From: Streptomyces corallincola
GTDB taxonomy: Bacteria > Actinomycetota > Actinomycetes > Streptomycetales > Streptomycetaceae
DNA: 64,000 bases
Direction: 5' to 3'
Assembly: GCF_019104725.1 (NCBI RefSeq)
Contig: NZ_JAHRXF010000002.1
Span: forward strand, 124,001 to 188,000
Part shown: in pieces, positions 28,232-38,614 of the stretch
How positions within the stretch are numbered: position 1 is the first letter of the stretch
Layout: every line of letters starts with the position of its first letter
Notes under the pieces: model-generated
Told to the model about the DNA's origin: nothing
The model's input: the letters and a program-made list of their open reading frames with translations, nothing else
Database searches by the model: none
Program-made: the position numbers and the translations under genes

Positions 28232-29598
28232 CCGTCGAGTCAGTGCAGCCCGCGACGTCCGGGGCGCCGGAGCCGCGCGACCCGCTCCCGGCCGGTGGCG
28301 CCGTCCCGGTGCTCGGCCACGGCCTGAAACTGGTGCGCGACCCGCTCGCGTACATGGCCGCGCTGCGCGACCACGGCGAGGTGGTGCGCCTGAGGCTCGG
28401 ACCCAAGACGGTGTACGCCGTCACCACGCCGGAGCTGACCGGCGCACTCGCGCTGAACCCCAACTTCACCGTCGCGGGCCCCCTGTGGGAGTCCCTGGAG
28501 GGGCTGCTCGGCAAGGAGGGCGTCGCCACCGCCAACGGCCCCCGCCACCGCCGCCAGCGCCGCACCATCCAGCCCGCGTTCCGGCTGGACGCGATACCCG
28601 GCTACGGCTCGGTCATGGAGGAGGAGGCGCACGCGCTCACCGAGCGCTGGCAGCCCGGCCGCACGATCGAGGCGACCTCGGAGGCGTTCCGCACCGCCGT
28701 GCGCATCGCCGCCCGCTGTCTGCTGCGCGGCGACTTCATGGACGAGCGCGCCGAACGCCTCAGCAACGACCTCACCGTCGTCTTCGGCGGTATGTACCGG
28801 CGCATGGTCGTTCCCCTCGGACCGCTGTACCGGCTGCCCTTCCCGGCAAACCGGGAATTCAACCGGGCATTGGCCGATCTGCATCTGCTGGTGGACGAGA
28901 TCATCGCCGAGCGCCGGGCGAGCGGTCAAAAGCCGGACGATTTGCTGACGGCATTGCTGGAGGCGAAGGACGACAATGGCGACCCCATCGGGGAACAGGA
29001 GATCCACGACCAAGTCGTCGCCATCCTCACCCCCGGCAGCGAAACCGTCGCCTCCACGATCATGTGGCTGCTGCACATCCTCGCCACCCACCCGGAACAG
29101 GCCGAGAAGGTACGCGCCGAAGTCGAATCCGTGACCGGCGGCCGACCCGTCCGATTCGAGGACGTACGCTCCCTCACGCACACCAACAACGTCATCGTCG
29201 AGACCATGCGGCTGTACCCCGCGGTATGGATACTGACGCGCCGCGCGACCGCCGACACCGACCTCGGCGGCTATCGCATTCCGGCCGGTGCCGACATCAT
29301 CCACAGCCCCTACGCCGTCCAGCGCGACCCCCGCTCCTACGACGCCCACCTCGACTTCGACCCCGACCGCTGGCTGCCCGAGCGGGCCAGAGAGGTGCCC
29401 CGGCACGCGATGAGCCCGTTCAGCGTCGGCAACCGCAAGTGCCCCAGCGACCACTTCTCGATGGCGCTGCTCAGCCTGATCGTCGCCGCTGTCTCCGCGG
29501 AGTACCGCTTCGAACCGGTCCCCGGCTCCGACCCGGCCACCCGGGTCGGCATCACGCTGCGCCCGCAGCGGCTGCTGGTACGGCCCGTGGCCTGGTGA
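28228..29598 (+). CDS. cyp170A: Cytochrome P450 CYP170A (epi-isozizaene oxidase)
   Basis: This encodes 456 residues. The haem-binding loop FSVGNRKC puts the axial Cys at 405, and the I-helix has [12 protein letters not shown] in place of the usual AGxDT. The ExxR is in [13 protein letters not shown]170A1 oxidises epi-isozizaene in two steps to albaflavenone. An acidic DDNGD at residues 248-252 corresponds to the DDxxD that has been linked to a second, farnesene-synthase activity in CYP170A1. No ferredoxin or reductase is adjacent. Four-base overlap with the synthase. Confidence 0.95.
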   Translation: MTVESVQPATSGAPEPRDPLPAGGAVPVLGHGLKLVRDPLAYMAALRDHGEVVRLRLGPKTVYAVTTPELTGALALNPNFTVAGPLWESLEGLLGKEGVATANGPRHRRQRRTIQPAFRLDAIPGYGSVMEEEAHALTERWQPGRTIEATSEAFRTAVRIAARCLLRGDFMDERAERLSNDLTVVFGGMYRRMVVPLGPLYRLPFPANREFNRALADLHLLVDEIIAERRASGQKPDDLLTALLEAKDDNGDPIGEQEIHDQVVAILTPGSETVASTIMWLLHILATHPEQAEKVRAEVESVTGGRPVRFEDVRSLTHTNNVIVETMRLYPAVWILTRRATADTDLGGYRIPAGADIIHSPYAVQRDPRSYDAHLDFDPDRWLPERAREVPRHAMSPFSVGNRKCPSDHFSMALLSLIVAAVSAEYRFEPVPGSDPATRVGITLRPQRLLVRPVAW

Positions 29599-29619
29599 AC
29601 CGGGCGTACCGGCGCGCGG

Positions 29620-30438
29620 TCAGGCGGCCTCCGGGCCCCGGAACGCGCGCCGGTACGCCTGCGGTGTGGTGCCGAGGGCGCGGGTGAACTGGTGGCGCAG
29701 CGCGGCCCCGGTGCCGAACCCGGTGCGCACCGCGACGGCGTCCGTCGTCTCGTCCGTGCCCTCCAGCAACTCCTGCGCCAGCAGCACCCGTTGCCGCAGA
29801 ATCCAGCGGTACGGCGTGGTCCCCGTCTCCTGCTGGAAGCGGCGGGCGAAGGTGCGCGGCGCCATGTGCGCGCGGGCGGCGAGCCGGTCCACCGTGATCT
29901 CCTCGTGCAGATGCTCCTGGAGCCACACCAGGACCTCGCCGACGGTGTCGCAGGGCCCGGTGGGCAGCGGGCGCTCGATGAACTGCGCCTGTCCGCCGTC
30001 CCGGTGCGGCGGCACCACCATCCGCCGGGCGATCTTCGCCGCCACCTCGGGCCCCTGCTCCTTGCGCACGATGTGCAGACAGGCGTCGATCCCGGCCGCC
30101 GTCCCCGCCGAGGTGAACACCGGGTCCTCGTCGGCGTAGAGCACATCGGGCTCGACGGTCAGCCGGGGGAACCGGCGGGCCAGACTCTCCGCGTGGCGCC
30201 AGTGCACGGCGGCCCGGCGCCCGTCCAGCAGCCCGGCCGCCGCCAGCACGAACACCCCCGAGCAGACGCTGAGCACCCGTGTGCCGCGCGCCACCGCCCG
30301 GCGCAGCGCGTCGAGCAGTTCCCCGGGGTACTCCCGCTCCGCGAAGGTCTCGCCCGCCGGGACCGCGATCAGGTCGGCCTCCTCCAGCCGGTCCAGACCG
30401 TGCGGGGTGCTGAGGGTGAACCCGGCGTTGGTGTATCG
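29620..30438 (-). pseudogene. nrdS: 5'-truncated DJ-1/AraC (GlxA-type) regulator, probable nrdS remnant
   Basis: The frame from about 30438 encodes the middle of a DJ-1/PfpI-like domain (TNAGFTLSTPHGLDRLEEAD, then LSVCSGVFVLAAAGLLDG) and a complete AraC helix-turn-helix domain (VDRLAARAHMAPRTFARRFQ and FGTGAALRHQFTRALG). The normal first 60 or so residues are absent. The reading frame stays open up to about 30615, but upstream of GTG 30294 it contains no ATG, GTG or TTG. GTG 30294 has no ribosome-binding site and would split the DJ-1 fold. In S. coelicolor the third gene of nrdABS encodes an AraC-like protein, so this is most likely nrdS after a 5' deletion. A shortened but active regulator cannot be excluded. 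Confidence 0.7.
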
Positions 30439-30464
30439 ACCGCGAACTCCGCGCGGCCGAGCGG

Positions 30465-30493
30465 TCCGGCGCCCCGGAACCCGGGGCGCCGGA
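30465..30493 (-). terminator. Hairpin after nrdB
   Basis: A perfect 13-bp stem (30465-30477 with 30481-30493) with a 3-base loop starts 46 bases after the nrdB stop. It lies just before the point where nrdS homology begins, so it would reduce transcription into the remnant. Confidence 0.7.
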
Positions 30494-30538
30494 GCGCGGG
30501 ACCCGGATGGATCCCGGCGTTTCGAAGGCGTGGGAGAC

Positions 30539-31564
30539 TCAGAAGTCCTCGTCCAGGTCCACGGTGCCCTCCACCGCGACCTGATACGCCGACGGACGGC
30601 GCTCGAAGAAGTTGGTCAGCTCCTGCACACCCTGCAACTCCATGAAGGAGAACGGGTTCTCCGAGCCGTAGACGGGGGCGAAACCCAGCCGGGCGAGACG
30701 CTGGTCGGCGACGCACTCCAGGTACTGCCGCATCGAGTCGGTGTTCATGCCCGGCAGGCCGTCGCCGCACAGGTCCCGCGCGAACTGGAGTTCCGCCTCC
30801 ACGGCCTCCCGGAGCATGCCGGTGACCTCGCGGCCCAGCTCCTCGTCGAAGAGGTCCGGCTCCTCCTTGCGGACGGTGTCCACCACGTCGAACGCGAACG
30901 ACATGTGCATCGTCTCGTCCCGGAACACCCAGTTGGTGCCGGTCGCCAGACCGTGCAGCAGACCCCGGCTGCGGAACCAGTAGACGTAGGCGAAGGCGCC
31001 GTAGAAGAACAGGCCCTCGATGCACGCGGCGAAGCAGATCAGGTTCAGCAGGAACTTCCGGCGGTCGGCCCGGGACTCCAGCTGGTCCAGCCGGTCCACC
31101 GAGTCCATCCAGCGGAAGCAGAACTCCGCCTTCTCCCGGATGGACGGGATGTTCTCCACGGCCGCGAACGCGGCGGCGCGGTCCTCCGGGTCGGGCAGAT
31201 AGGTGTCGAGCAGCGTCAGATAGAACTGGACGTGCACGGCCTCCTCGAACAGCTGCCGGGACAGGTACAGCCGCGCCTCGGGCGAGTTGATGTGCTTGTA
31301 CAGCGTCAGCACCAGATTGTTGGCGACGATCGAGTCACCGGTGGCGAAGAACGCCACCAGCCGCCCGATCATGTGCTGTTCGGCCGGGGTCAGCTTCGCC
31401 AGGTCGGCCACGTCGGAGTGCAGGTCCACCTCCTCCACGGTCCAGGTGTTCTTGATCGCGTCCCGGTAGCGGTCGTAGAAGTCCGGGTAGCGCATCGGAC
31501 GCAGGGTCAGCTCGAAGCCGGGGTCGAGCAGGTTCGTGTTACGGGCGGCAGACTGTGCTGACAT
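30539..31564 (-). CDS. nrdB: Class Ia ribonucleotide reductase small subunit NrdB
   Basis: This encodes 341 residues. The diiron carboxylate scaffold is visible as FATGDSIVANN, SRQLFEEAVHVQFY and FRDETMHMSFAFDVV. The radical and iron region CFAACIEGLFFYGAFAYVYWF is conserved. ATG 31564 overlaps the nrdA stop by one base (TGATG), so the subunits are coupled. The C-terminal tail VEGTVDLDEDF should bind NrdA. The operon carries NrdR boxes and a B12 riboswitch upstream of nrdA. Confidence 0.96.
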   Translation of the reverse strand: MSAQSAARNTNLLDPGFELTLRPMRYPDFYDRYRDAIKNTWTVEEVDLHSDVADLAKLTPAEQHMIGRLVAFFATGDSIVANNLVLTLYKHINSPEARLYLSRQLFEEAVHVQFYLTLLDTYLPDPEDRAAAFAAVENIPSIREKAEFCFRWMDSVDRLDQLESRADRRKFLLNLICFAACIEGLFFYGAFAYVYWFRSRGLLHGLATGTNWVFRDETMHMSFAFDVVDTVRKEEPDLFDEELGREVTGMLREAVEAELQFARDLCGDGLPGMNTDSMRQYLECVADQRLARLGFAPVYGSENPFSFMELQGVQELTNFFERRPSAYQVAVEGTVDLDEDF

Positions 31565-33948
31565 CACTGACAGGCCTCGCAGGACTCGGGGTTCTCCAGG
31601 GAGCAGGCGACCGCGTCGGGGTCGGCGGCCTGCTGGGCGGGGATCGGGACCTCCGCCGGTGCCTGCGCGCGGGCGGCGCGGGCGATGCGCGTCGCCGGGC
31701 GCGAGCGCAGGTAGTACGTCGTCTTCAGCCCCGACTTCCAGGCGTACGCGTACATCGAGGAGAGCTTGCCGATGGTCGGCGTCTCCAGGAACAGGTTCAG
31801 CGACTGGGCCTGGTCCAGATACGGGGTGCGGGCCGCCGCCATGTCGATCAGACCGCGCTGCGGGATCTCCCACGCCGTGCGGTACAGCGCCCGCACCTCC
31901 GCCGGAATCCACGCGAAGTCCTGCACCGAGCCGCTCGACTCGCGCAGCGCCTCACGGGTCCGCGCGTCCCAGACGCCCAGCTCCTTCAGGTCGTTCACCA
32001 GATACGAGTTGACCTGGAGGAACTCGCCCGACAGCGTCTCGCGCTTGAACAGGTTGGACACCTGCGGCTCGATGCACTCGTAGACCCCCGCGATGGACGC
32101 GATGGTCGCGGTCGGCGCGATCGCCAGCAGCAGCGAGTTGCGCAGGCCCACCGACGCGATCCGCGCGCGCAGCGCCGCCCACCGCTCCGGCCAGACCGGT
32201 TCCACGTCGTAGTGGTCGGGGTGCAGCACCCCGCGCGCGGTCCGCGTCTTCTCCCAGGCGGGCAGCGTGCCGTGCCGCTCGGCCAGGTCGGCGGACGCCT
32301 CGTAGGCGGCCAGCATGATCCGCTCGGAGATCCGGGTGGAGAGCGCCTTCGCCTCCGCCGAGTCGAACGGCAGCCGCAGCTTGAAGAACACGTCCTGCAA
32401 CCCCATCGCGCCCAGGCCCACCGGACGCCACTTGGCGTTGGAGCGGCCCGCCTGCTCGGTCGGGTAGAAGTTGATGTCCACCACGCGGTCCAGGAACGTC
32501 ACGGCCGTGCGGACCGTCTCGTCCAGCCGCGCCCAGTCGATGTCCCCGTCCGCCACGAAGGCACCCAGGTTGACCGAGCCGAGGTTGCACACCGCCGTCT
32601 CGCCGTCGTCGGTGACCTCAAGGATCTCCGTGCACAGGTTGGAGGAGTGCACCACGTGGCCCGGCTCCGCCGTCTGGTTGGCGGTGCGGTTGGCCGCGTC
32701 CTTGAAGGTCATCCAGCCGTTGCCGGTCTGCGCCAGGGTGCGCATCATCCGGCCGTACAGCTCACGCGCCGGGATGGTCCGCCGGGCCAGCCCCGCCGCC
32801 TCCGCCCTCGCGTAGGCGGCGGTGAACTCCTCGCCCCACAGGTCCACCAGCTCGGGCACGTCCGACGGGGAGAACAGCGACCACGGCTCGTCCGCGTTCA
32901 CCCGGCGCATGAACTCGTCCGGAATCCAGTGCGCCAGGTTCAGGTTGTGGGTGCGCCGGGCGTCCTCACCGGTGTTGTCCCGCAGCTCCAGGAACTCCTC
33001 GATGTCGGAGTGCCAGGTCTCCAGGTACACCGCCGCCGCGCCCTTGCGCCGCCCGCCCTGGTTCACCGCGGCCACCGACGCGTCCAGCGTCTTCAGGAAC
33101 GGCACGATGCCGTTGGAGTGCCCGTTGGTGCCCCGGATCAGCGAACCGCGCGAACGGATCCGGCTGTACGACAGCCCGATGCCACCGGCGTGCTTGGAGA
33201 GCCGGGCGACCTGGTGGTAGCGGTCGTAGAGCGAGTCGAGTTCGTCCAGCGGGGAGTCCAGCAGATAGCAGGACGACATCTGGGGGTGCCGGGTGCCGGA
33301 GTTGAACAGGGTGGGGGAGGACGGCAGGTAGTCCAGGCGGCTCATCAGGCGGTACAGCGCGGCCACTTCGTCCAGCGCGCGGACCGAGTCGTCCTCCGCG
33401 AGCCCGGCGGCGACCCGGAGCAGGAAGTGCTGCGGGGTCTCGATCACCTTGCGGGTGAGGGGGTGGCGCAGCAGGTAGCGGCTGTGCAGGGTGCGCAGCC
33501 CGAAGTAGCCGAAGCGGTCGTCGGCGGTGGGGTCGGTCAGCGCGTCCAGCCGGGCCGCGTGCAGCGCCACGAAGTCCGCGGTGCGGTCCGCGATCAGGCC
33601 CTCGCGGTGCCCGGTCGCCACCGACCCGGTGAAGGAGGTGACGCCCTGGGAGGCGGCCTCCGCGCGGATGCCGAGGGTGAGCAGCCGGGCGGCGAGCCGG
33701 GAGTACGCCGGGTCCTCGGAGATCAGTCCGGCGGCGGCCTCGGTGGCCAGGTCGCGCAGCTCCGCCTCGTCGGCCCGCGCCGACCGGCCGCGCAGCGCGG
33801 CGGCGGCCACCCGGCCGGGGTCGGCGTCGGGGAGGTCCGCGGTCAGACCGGTCAGGGTCCGCAGCAGCGCGGCTCCGGGTCCGTCGGCCTCCACCGGGGC
33901 GTCGGTCACCTGGACGGCTGAAGCCGGATCGGCTGGCGCGATGGTCAC
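31564..33948 (-). CDS. nrdA: Class Ia ribonucleotide reductase large subunit NrdA
   Basis: The 794-residue catalytic subunit reduces ribonucleoside diphosphates. Active-site cysteines are visible in QMSSCYLLDS and SSNLCTEILEV, and the C-terminal shuttle pair is CEAC, four residues from the end. NLNLAHWIPDEF and APTATIASIAGVYE are family signatures. GTG 33948 follows GGGAGAG at suitable distance; longer in-frame starts run into the riboswitch region. The N-terminal 90 residues show no clear ATP-cone motif (I looked for the VxKR pattern). It is co-transcribed with nrdB. Confidence 0.95.
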   Translation of the reverse strand: MTIAPADPASAVQVTDAPVEADGPGAALLRTLTGLTADLPDADPGRVAAAALRGRSARADEAELRDLATEAAAGLISEDPAYSRLAARLLTLGIRAEAASQGVTSFTGSVATGHREGLIADRTADFVALHAARLDALTDPTADDRFGYFGLRTLHSRYLLRHPLTRKVIETPQHFLLRVAAGLAEDDSVRALDEVAALYRLMSRLDYLPSSPTLFNSGTRHPQMSSCYLLDSPLDELDSLYDRYHQVARLSKHAGGIGLSYSRIRSRGSLIRGTNGHSNGIVPFLKTLDASVAAVNQGGRRKGAAAVYLETWHSDIEEFLELRDNTGEDARRTHNLNLAHWIPDEFMRRVNADEPWSLFSPSDVPELVDLWGEEFTAAYARAEAAGLARRTIPARELYGRMMRTLAQTGNGWMTFKDAANRTANQTAEPGHVVHSSNLCTEILEVTDDGETAVCNLGSVNLGAFVADGDIDWARLDETVRTAVTFLDRVVDINFYPTEQAGRSNAKWRPVGLGAMGLQDVFFKLRLPFDSAEAKALSTRISERIMLAAYEASADLAERHGTLPAWEKTRTARGVLHPDHYDVEPVWPERWAALRARIASVGLRNSLLLAIAPTATIASIAGVYECIEPQVSNLFKRETLSGEFLQVNSYLVNDLKELGVWDARTREALRESSGSVQDFAWIPAEVRALYRTAWEIPQRGLIDMAAARTPYLDQAQSLNLFLETPTIGKLSSMYAYAWKSGLKTTYYLRSRPATRIARAARAQAPAEVPIPAQQAADPDAVACSLENPESCEACQ

Positions 33949-34082
33949 TGGGGCTCTCCCTCGCTCGGCACGGGGCCTCAAAGCGGACAGGGGGGAGCAC
34001 GGGCGCGCGGCGCCGCGTCCACCGGCCCATTCCACGAGGCCCGGACGTCTGAAGCGCGCCCGTGCCAGGACGGCGGGGCGCA

Positions 34083-34185
34083 CGCTGCCGACAGGTTTTC
34101 GGACTGGACGGGCGTGCCGCGGCACGCGAGTTCACCGTTGCGGGACAGTTCCGGATTCACACCGGATTCCCCTGCGGCGACAGCG
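34083..34185 (-). ncRNA. Cobalamin (B12) riboswitch of nrdAB
   Basis: On the minus strand the leader reads GGGGAATCCGGTGTGAATCC, then a GTCCCGCAACGGTGA core and AGTCCGAAAACCTGTCGGC, which are the conserved B12-aptamer blocks in the right order. CGCTG (34185-34181) pairs with CAGCG (34087-34083) as the closing stem. About 135 bases separate the aptamer from the nrdA start. In Streptomyces B12 represses class Ia nrdAB through such a riboswitch because the class II enzyme uses B12. Confidence 0.92.
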
Positions 34186-34191
34186 AGGACG

Positions 34192-34238
34192 AGCATACAT
34201 CTAGTGCCGGGGCGTGGTGTCACCCCCAGATGTTGTGT
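34192..34238 (-). promoter_or_regulatory. Tandem NrdR boxes upstream of the nrdAB leader
   Basis: Two 16-base elements, ACACAACATCTGGGGG (34238-34223) and GCACTAGATGTATGCT (34207-34192), resemble the NrdR consensus acaCwAtATaTwGtgt. They are spaced exactly 31 bases, or three helical turns, as is usual for paired NrdR boxes. The second is the more divergent at its outer ends. The nrdAB promoter should overlap them. Confidence 0.8.
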
Positions 34239-34284
34239 CTGCCGTGTGTCGCCGTGCCGGTGAGCGGCGGGGCCGGTCATGACG

Positions 34285-34318
34285 GAGGGCCGCCGGGACA
34301 GGTGTCCCGGCGGCCCTC
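34285..34318. terminator. Hairpin after mctP
   Basis: A perfect 15-bp stem (34285-34299 with 34304-34318) and a 4-base loop stand 13 bases after the mctP stop codon. It separates that operon from the nrdAB promoter region. Confidence 0.78.
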
Positions 34319-34331
34319 GCGGCGCGGTGGT

Positions 34332-35942
34332 TCAGTGCCCAGCGCCCGACGCGGCGGATGGCAGATCCGCCTGTACGCCCCGGTCGCCCGCGTCCACCGT
34401 GTAGTCCTCCGGGCTGGTCTCGTCCACCCCGTCCGGCGCCTTCAGGGCCCGCAGCACGACCGTGAGTACCACCGTCACGACGACGTTCAGCACGAACGCC
34501 GTCAGACCGATGTAGCCGATCTCACCGATGCCCGGGATCTCCTTCGCCGAGCCGCCGAAGTGCTTCTGCGTCGGCGAGGCCACCCCGTACGCGGCGAGCG
34601 TGCCGTAGACCATGCCGACCGCCCAGCCCGCCAGCAGCGCCCAGCGGTGGAACCAGCGGGTGAACAGACCGCCGACCAGTGCCGGGAAGGTCTGGAGAAT
34701 CCAGATGCCGCCCAGCAGCTGGAAGTTGATGGCGACCGTCTTGTCCATCGTCAGGACGAAGACCAGCGCGCCCACCTTCACCAGCAGGGACACGATCTTG
34801 GAGACCCGCGTCTCCTGCGCCGGTGTGGCGTCCGGGCGGATGAAGTCCCGGTAGATGTTGCGGGTGAACAGGTTGGCCGCCGCGATCGACATGATCGCCG
34901 CCGGGACCAGCGCGCCGATCCCGATCGCCGCGAACGCCACCCCCGCGAACCACGAGGGGAACATGTCCTCGAACAACTGCGGGATCGCCAGCTGCCCGTT
35001 GGTCACCTTCACCCCGGCCGCGATCGCCATGAACCCGAGCAGCGCCAGCAGGCCCAGCATCAGCGAGTACAGCGGCAGGATCGTGGTGTTGCGCCGGATC
35101 ACCTCACGGCTGCGGGAGGACAGCGTCGCGGTGATCGAGTGCGGATACATGAACAGCGCCAGCGCCGAGCCGAGGGCCAGCGTGGCGTACGTCCACTGCC
35201 CCGCGGGCGCCGGTACGACCGAACCGACGCCGGTGCTCGCGTACTTCTCGCCCGCCGCCGCGAAGATGTGCCCGAACCCGCCCAGCTTGATCGGGATGTA
35301 GATGATCGCCACCGCGATCACGATGTAGATCAGCGTGTCCTTCACGAACGCGATCAGCGCGGGCGCCCGCAGCCCCGACGAGTAGGTGTACGCGGCCAGC
35401 ACACCGAACGCGATCAGCAGCGGCAGGTCCTTCACGAACCAGTTGGTGCTCTCGCCGCCGCCCACGCCCATCACGTCCAGCACGGCCTGGATGCCGACCA
35501 GTTGGAGCGCGATGTACGGCATGGTGGCGAGGATGCCGGTGAGCGCCACCGCCAGCGACAGCCCCCTGGACCCGAACCGCCCGCGCACGAAGTCCGACGT
35601 GGTGACGTACCCGTGCCGGTGCGAGACCGACCAGAGCCGGGGCAGGAAGGTGAAGATCAGCGGGTACACCAGGATCGTGTACGGCACCGCGAAGAACCCG
35701 GACGCGCCCGCCGCGTAGATCGCCGCCGGGACGGCCACGAAGGTGTAGGCGGTGTACAGGTCGCCACCGAGCAGGAACCACGTGATCCAGGTGCCGAACG
35801 ACCGGCCGCCCAGCCCCCATTCGTCGAGGGTGTGCTCGGTCTCGGCCCGGCGCCAGCGCGCGGCGAGGAAGCCCATGACCGTGACGGCCACGAAGAAGAA
35901 GATGAAGACGCCGAGCGCGACGCCGTTGACGCCGTCCTTCAT
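34332..35942 (-). CDS. mctP: Monocarboxylate uptake permease (SSS family, MctP/ActP-like)
   Basis: The 536-residue protein has about 13 membrane helices and the sodium:solute symporter signature region (GLGGRSFGTWITWFLLGGDL early, and SIAAANLFTRNIYRDFI later). It resembles MctP, which takes up lactate, pyruvate or acetate. ATG 35942 overlaps the stop of the DUF3311 gene by four bases, and that small partner typically accompanies this permease class. The C-terminal 45 residues are hydrophilic and acidic. Substrate is inferred from the family. Confidence 0.9.
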   Translation of the reverse strand: MKDGVNGVALGVFIFFFVAVTVMGFLAARWRRAETEHTLDEWGLGGRSFGTWITWFLLGGDLYTAYTFVAVPAAIYAAGASGFFAVPYTILVYPLIFTFLPRLWSVSHRHGYVTTSDFVRGRFGSRGLSLAVALTGILATMPYIALQLVGIQAVLDVMGVGGGESTNWFVKDLPLLIAFGVLAAYTYSSGLRAPALIAFVKDTLIYIVIAVAIIYIPIKLGGFGHIFAAAGEKYASTGVGSVVPAPAGQWTYATLALGSALALFMYPHSITATLSSRSREVIRRNTTILPLYSLMLGLLALLGFMAIAAGVKVTNGQLAIPQLFEDMFPSWFAGVAFAAIGIGALVPAAIMSIAAANLFTRNIYRDFIRPDATPAQETRVSKIVSLLVKVGALVFVLTMDKTVAINFQLLGGIWILQTFPALVGGLFTRWFHRWALLAGWAVGMVYGTLAAYGVASPTQKHFGGSAKEIPGIGEIGYIGLTAFVLNVVVTVVLTVVLRALKAPDGVDETSPEDYTVDAGDRGVQADLPSAASGAGH

Positions 35943-36205
35943 CGCGCCGCCCCCTTGCCGTCCGCGCCCCCGCGACCCGCCCGGTCCCGCTTCCACAGCT
36001 TGTACGCGAGCATCGTGAGCGCCGTCGAGATCAGCACCCAGAGCATCTGGTACCAGTAGAAGAACGGGATGCCGATGAACGTCGGGTCGGTCTTGGCGTA
36101 CGAACCCACCCACAGCATCGCCACGAACGGCGCGAGCAGGCACACGCCGATGACGACCCGCACCGGTGTCACCACCGGCGGTCTCACTTCAGGTGTTTCG
36201 GACAT
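35939..36205 (-). CDS. DUF3311 small membrane protein, permease partner
   Basis: The 88-residue protein has two membrane helices (VRVVIGVCLLAPFVAMLWVG and FFYWYQMLWVLISTALTMLA) and a basic C-terminus. The FxWYQxxWV core is typical of DUF3311 proteins that precede SSS permeases, comparable to the YhdT/DUF485-type accessory subunits. Stop and start overlap (ATGA) with mctP. It is probably needed for assembly or stability of the permease, by analogy only. Confidence 0.88.
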   Translation of the reverse strand: MSETPEVRPPVVTPVRVVIGVCLLAPFVAMLWVGSYAKTDPTFIGIPFFYWYQMLWVLISTALTMLAYKLWKRDRAGRGGADGKGAAR

Positions 36206-36383
36206 GCCACGGCTCCGTCCCCTCGTTGATCACCTGTGTGACGTGCGGGCAATCTAGTGACGGGGCGGCGGCGGGGGAAGACCCCGCTCACATCTCGGCC
36301 GGTCGATCTGGCGTTTGAGGTGTGACGAAGCCGTGCAGGTGACGGCGGTGGAGCGTCCCGGCGGGCGGGTCCCGGCGGGGCGC

Positions 36384-38127
<1,744 letters not shown>

Positions 38128-38178
38128 GCTGGGTCCGCCGTTCTGAGAGGTCGGTGGAGGGGCCGGTGAAGAGGCTAG

Positions 38179-38190
38179 TGGTTTAGACCA
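38179..38190. promoter_or_regulatory. dre site upstream of nagB (proximal)
   Basis: TGGTTTAGACCA matches the dre core at 11 of 12 positions and lies 52 bases upstream of the nagB start, where a bound repressor would block the promoter. Confidence 0.87.
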
Positions 38191-38326
38191 ATCTAGCAGA
38201 GCGGTCCCCGTCGGCCCAGGGGAGAACGGGGTCCGGGCCCCTGTTCCCGGCCCGCGGTGCCCCCGCCGGGACCCCTTCTCGCCGGGCGCCCGGGACGCGT
38301 ACCGCCGGGCGCATGGACAGGCCGCG

Positions 38327-38338
38327 TGGTCTAGTCCA
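38327..38338. promoter_or_regulatory. dre site, distal to nagB
   Basis: TGGTCTAGTCCA is the same sequence as the site before dasR. It lies 200 bases from the nagB start and 277 bases before the kinase gene on the other strand. I recall two dre sites at nagB in S. coelicolor, which fits. The rest of the 38191-38614 gap shows no gene. Confidence 0.82.
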
Positions 38339-38614
38339 GAATGCACGAGGACGCTCTGTTCGAGGTGTCGAACGGGTGTCCCGTACGCAGGACCGAACAG
38401 CTTCCGTCCTCCCCGCACAGGAGGGCGGACCGAGGAGACCCGCGGCTCTCTGCCCTGACTGCCCCGACTCCTCGGCCTTCGGCCGACGGGGCCGCACACC
38501 CCGTGGCCGATGATGCTCCGGGCTGCGGTGCCGGGAGGGCTGAGGGTCCCTCCCAGGCGCCGCGGCCCGCGGGTGTTTTTTCCGGCCTCCGGAGACCCCC
38601 GGTACGCTCGGACC

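Noticed and set aside
27149..29598. Larger terpene or polyketide biosynthetic cluster
   Set aside because: Flanking genes are peptide deformylase and ribonucleotide reductase; only the known two-gene albaflavenone unit is present.
31555..33921. Plus-strand open frame of 788 codons
   Set aside because: Antisense to nrdA, with shadow-type composition and no recognisable motif.
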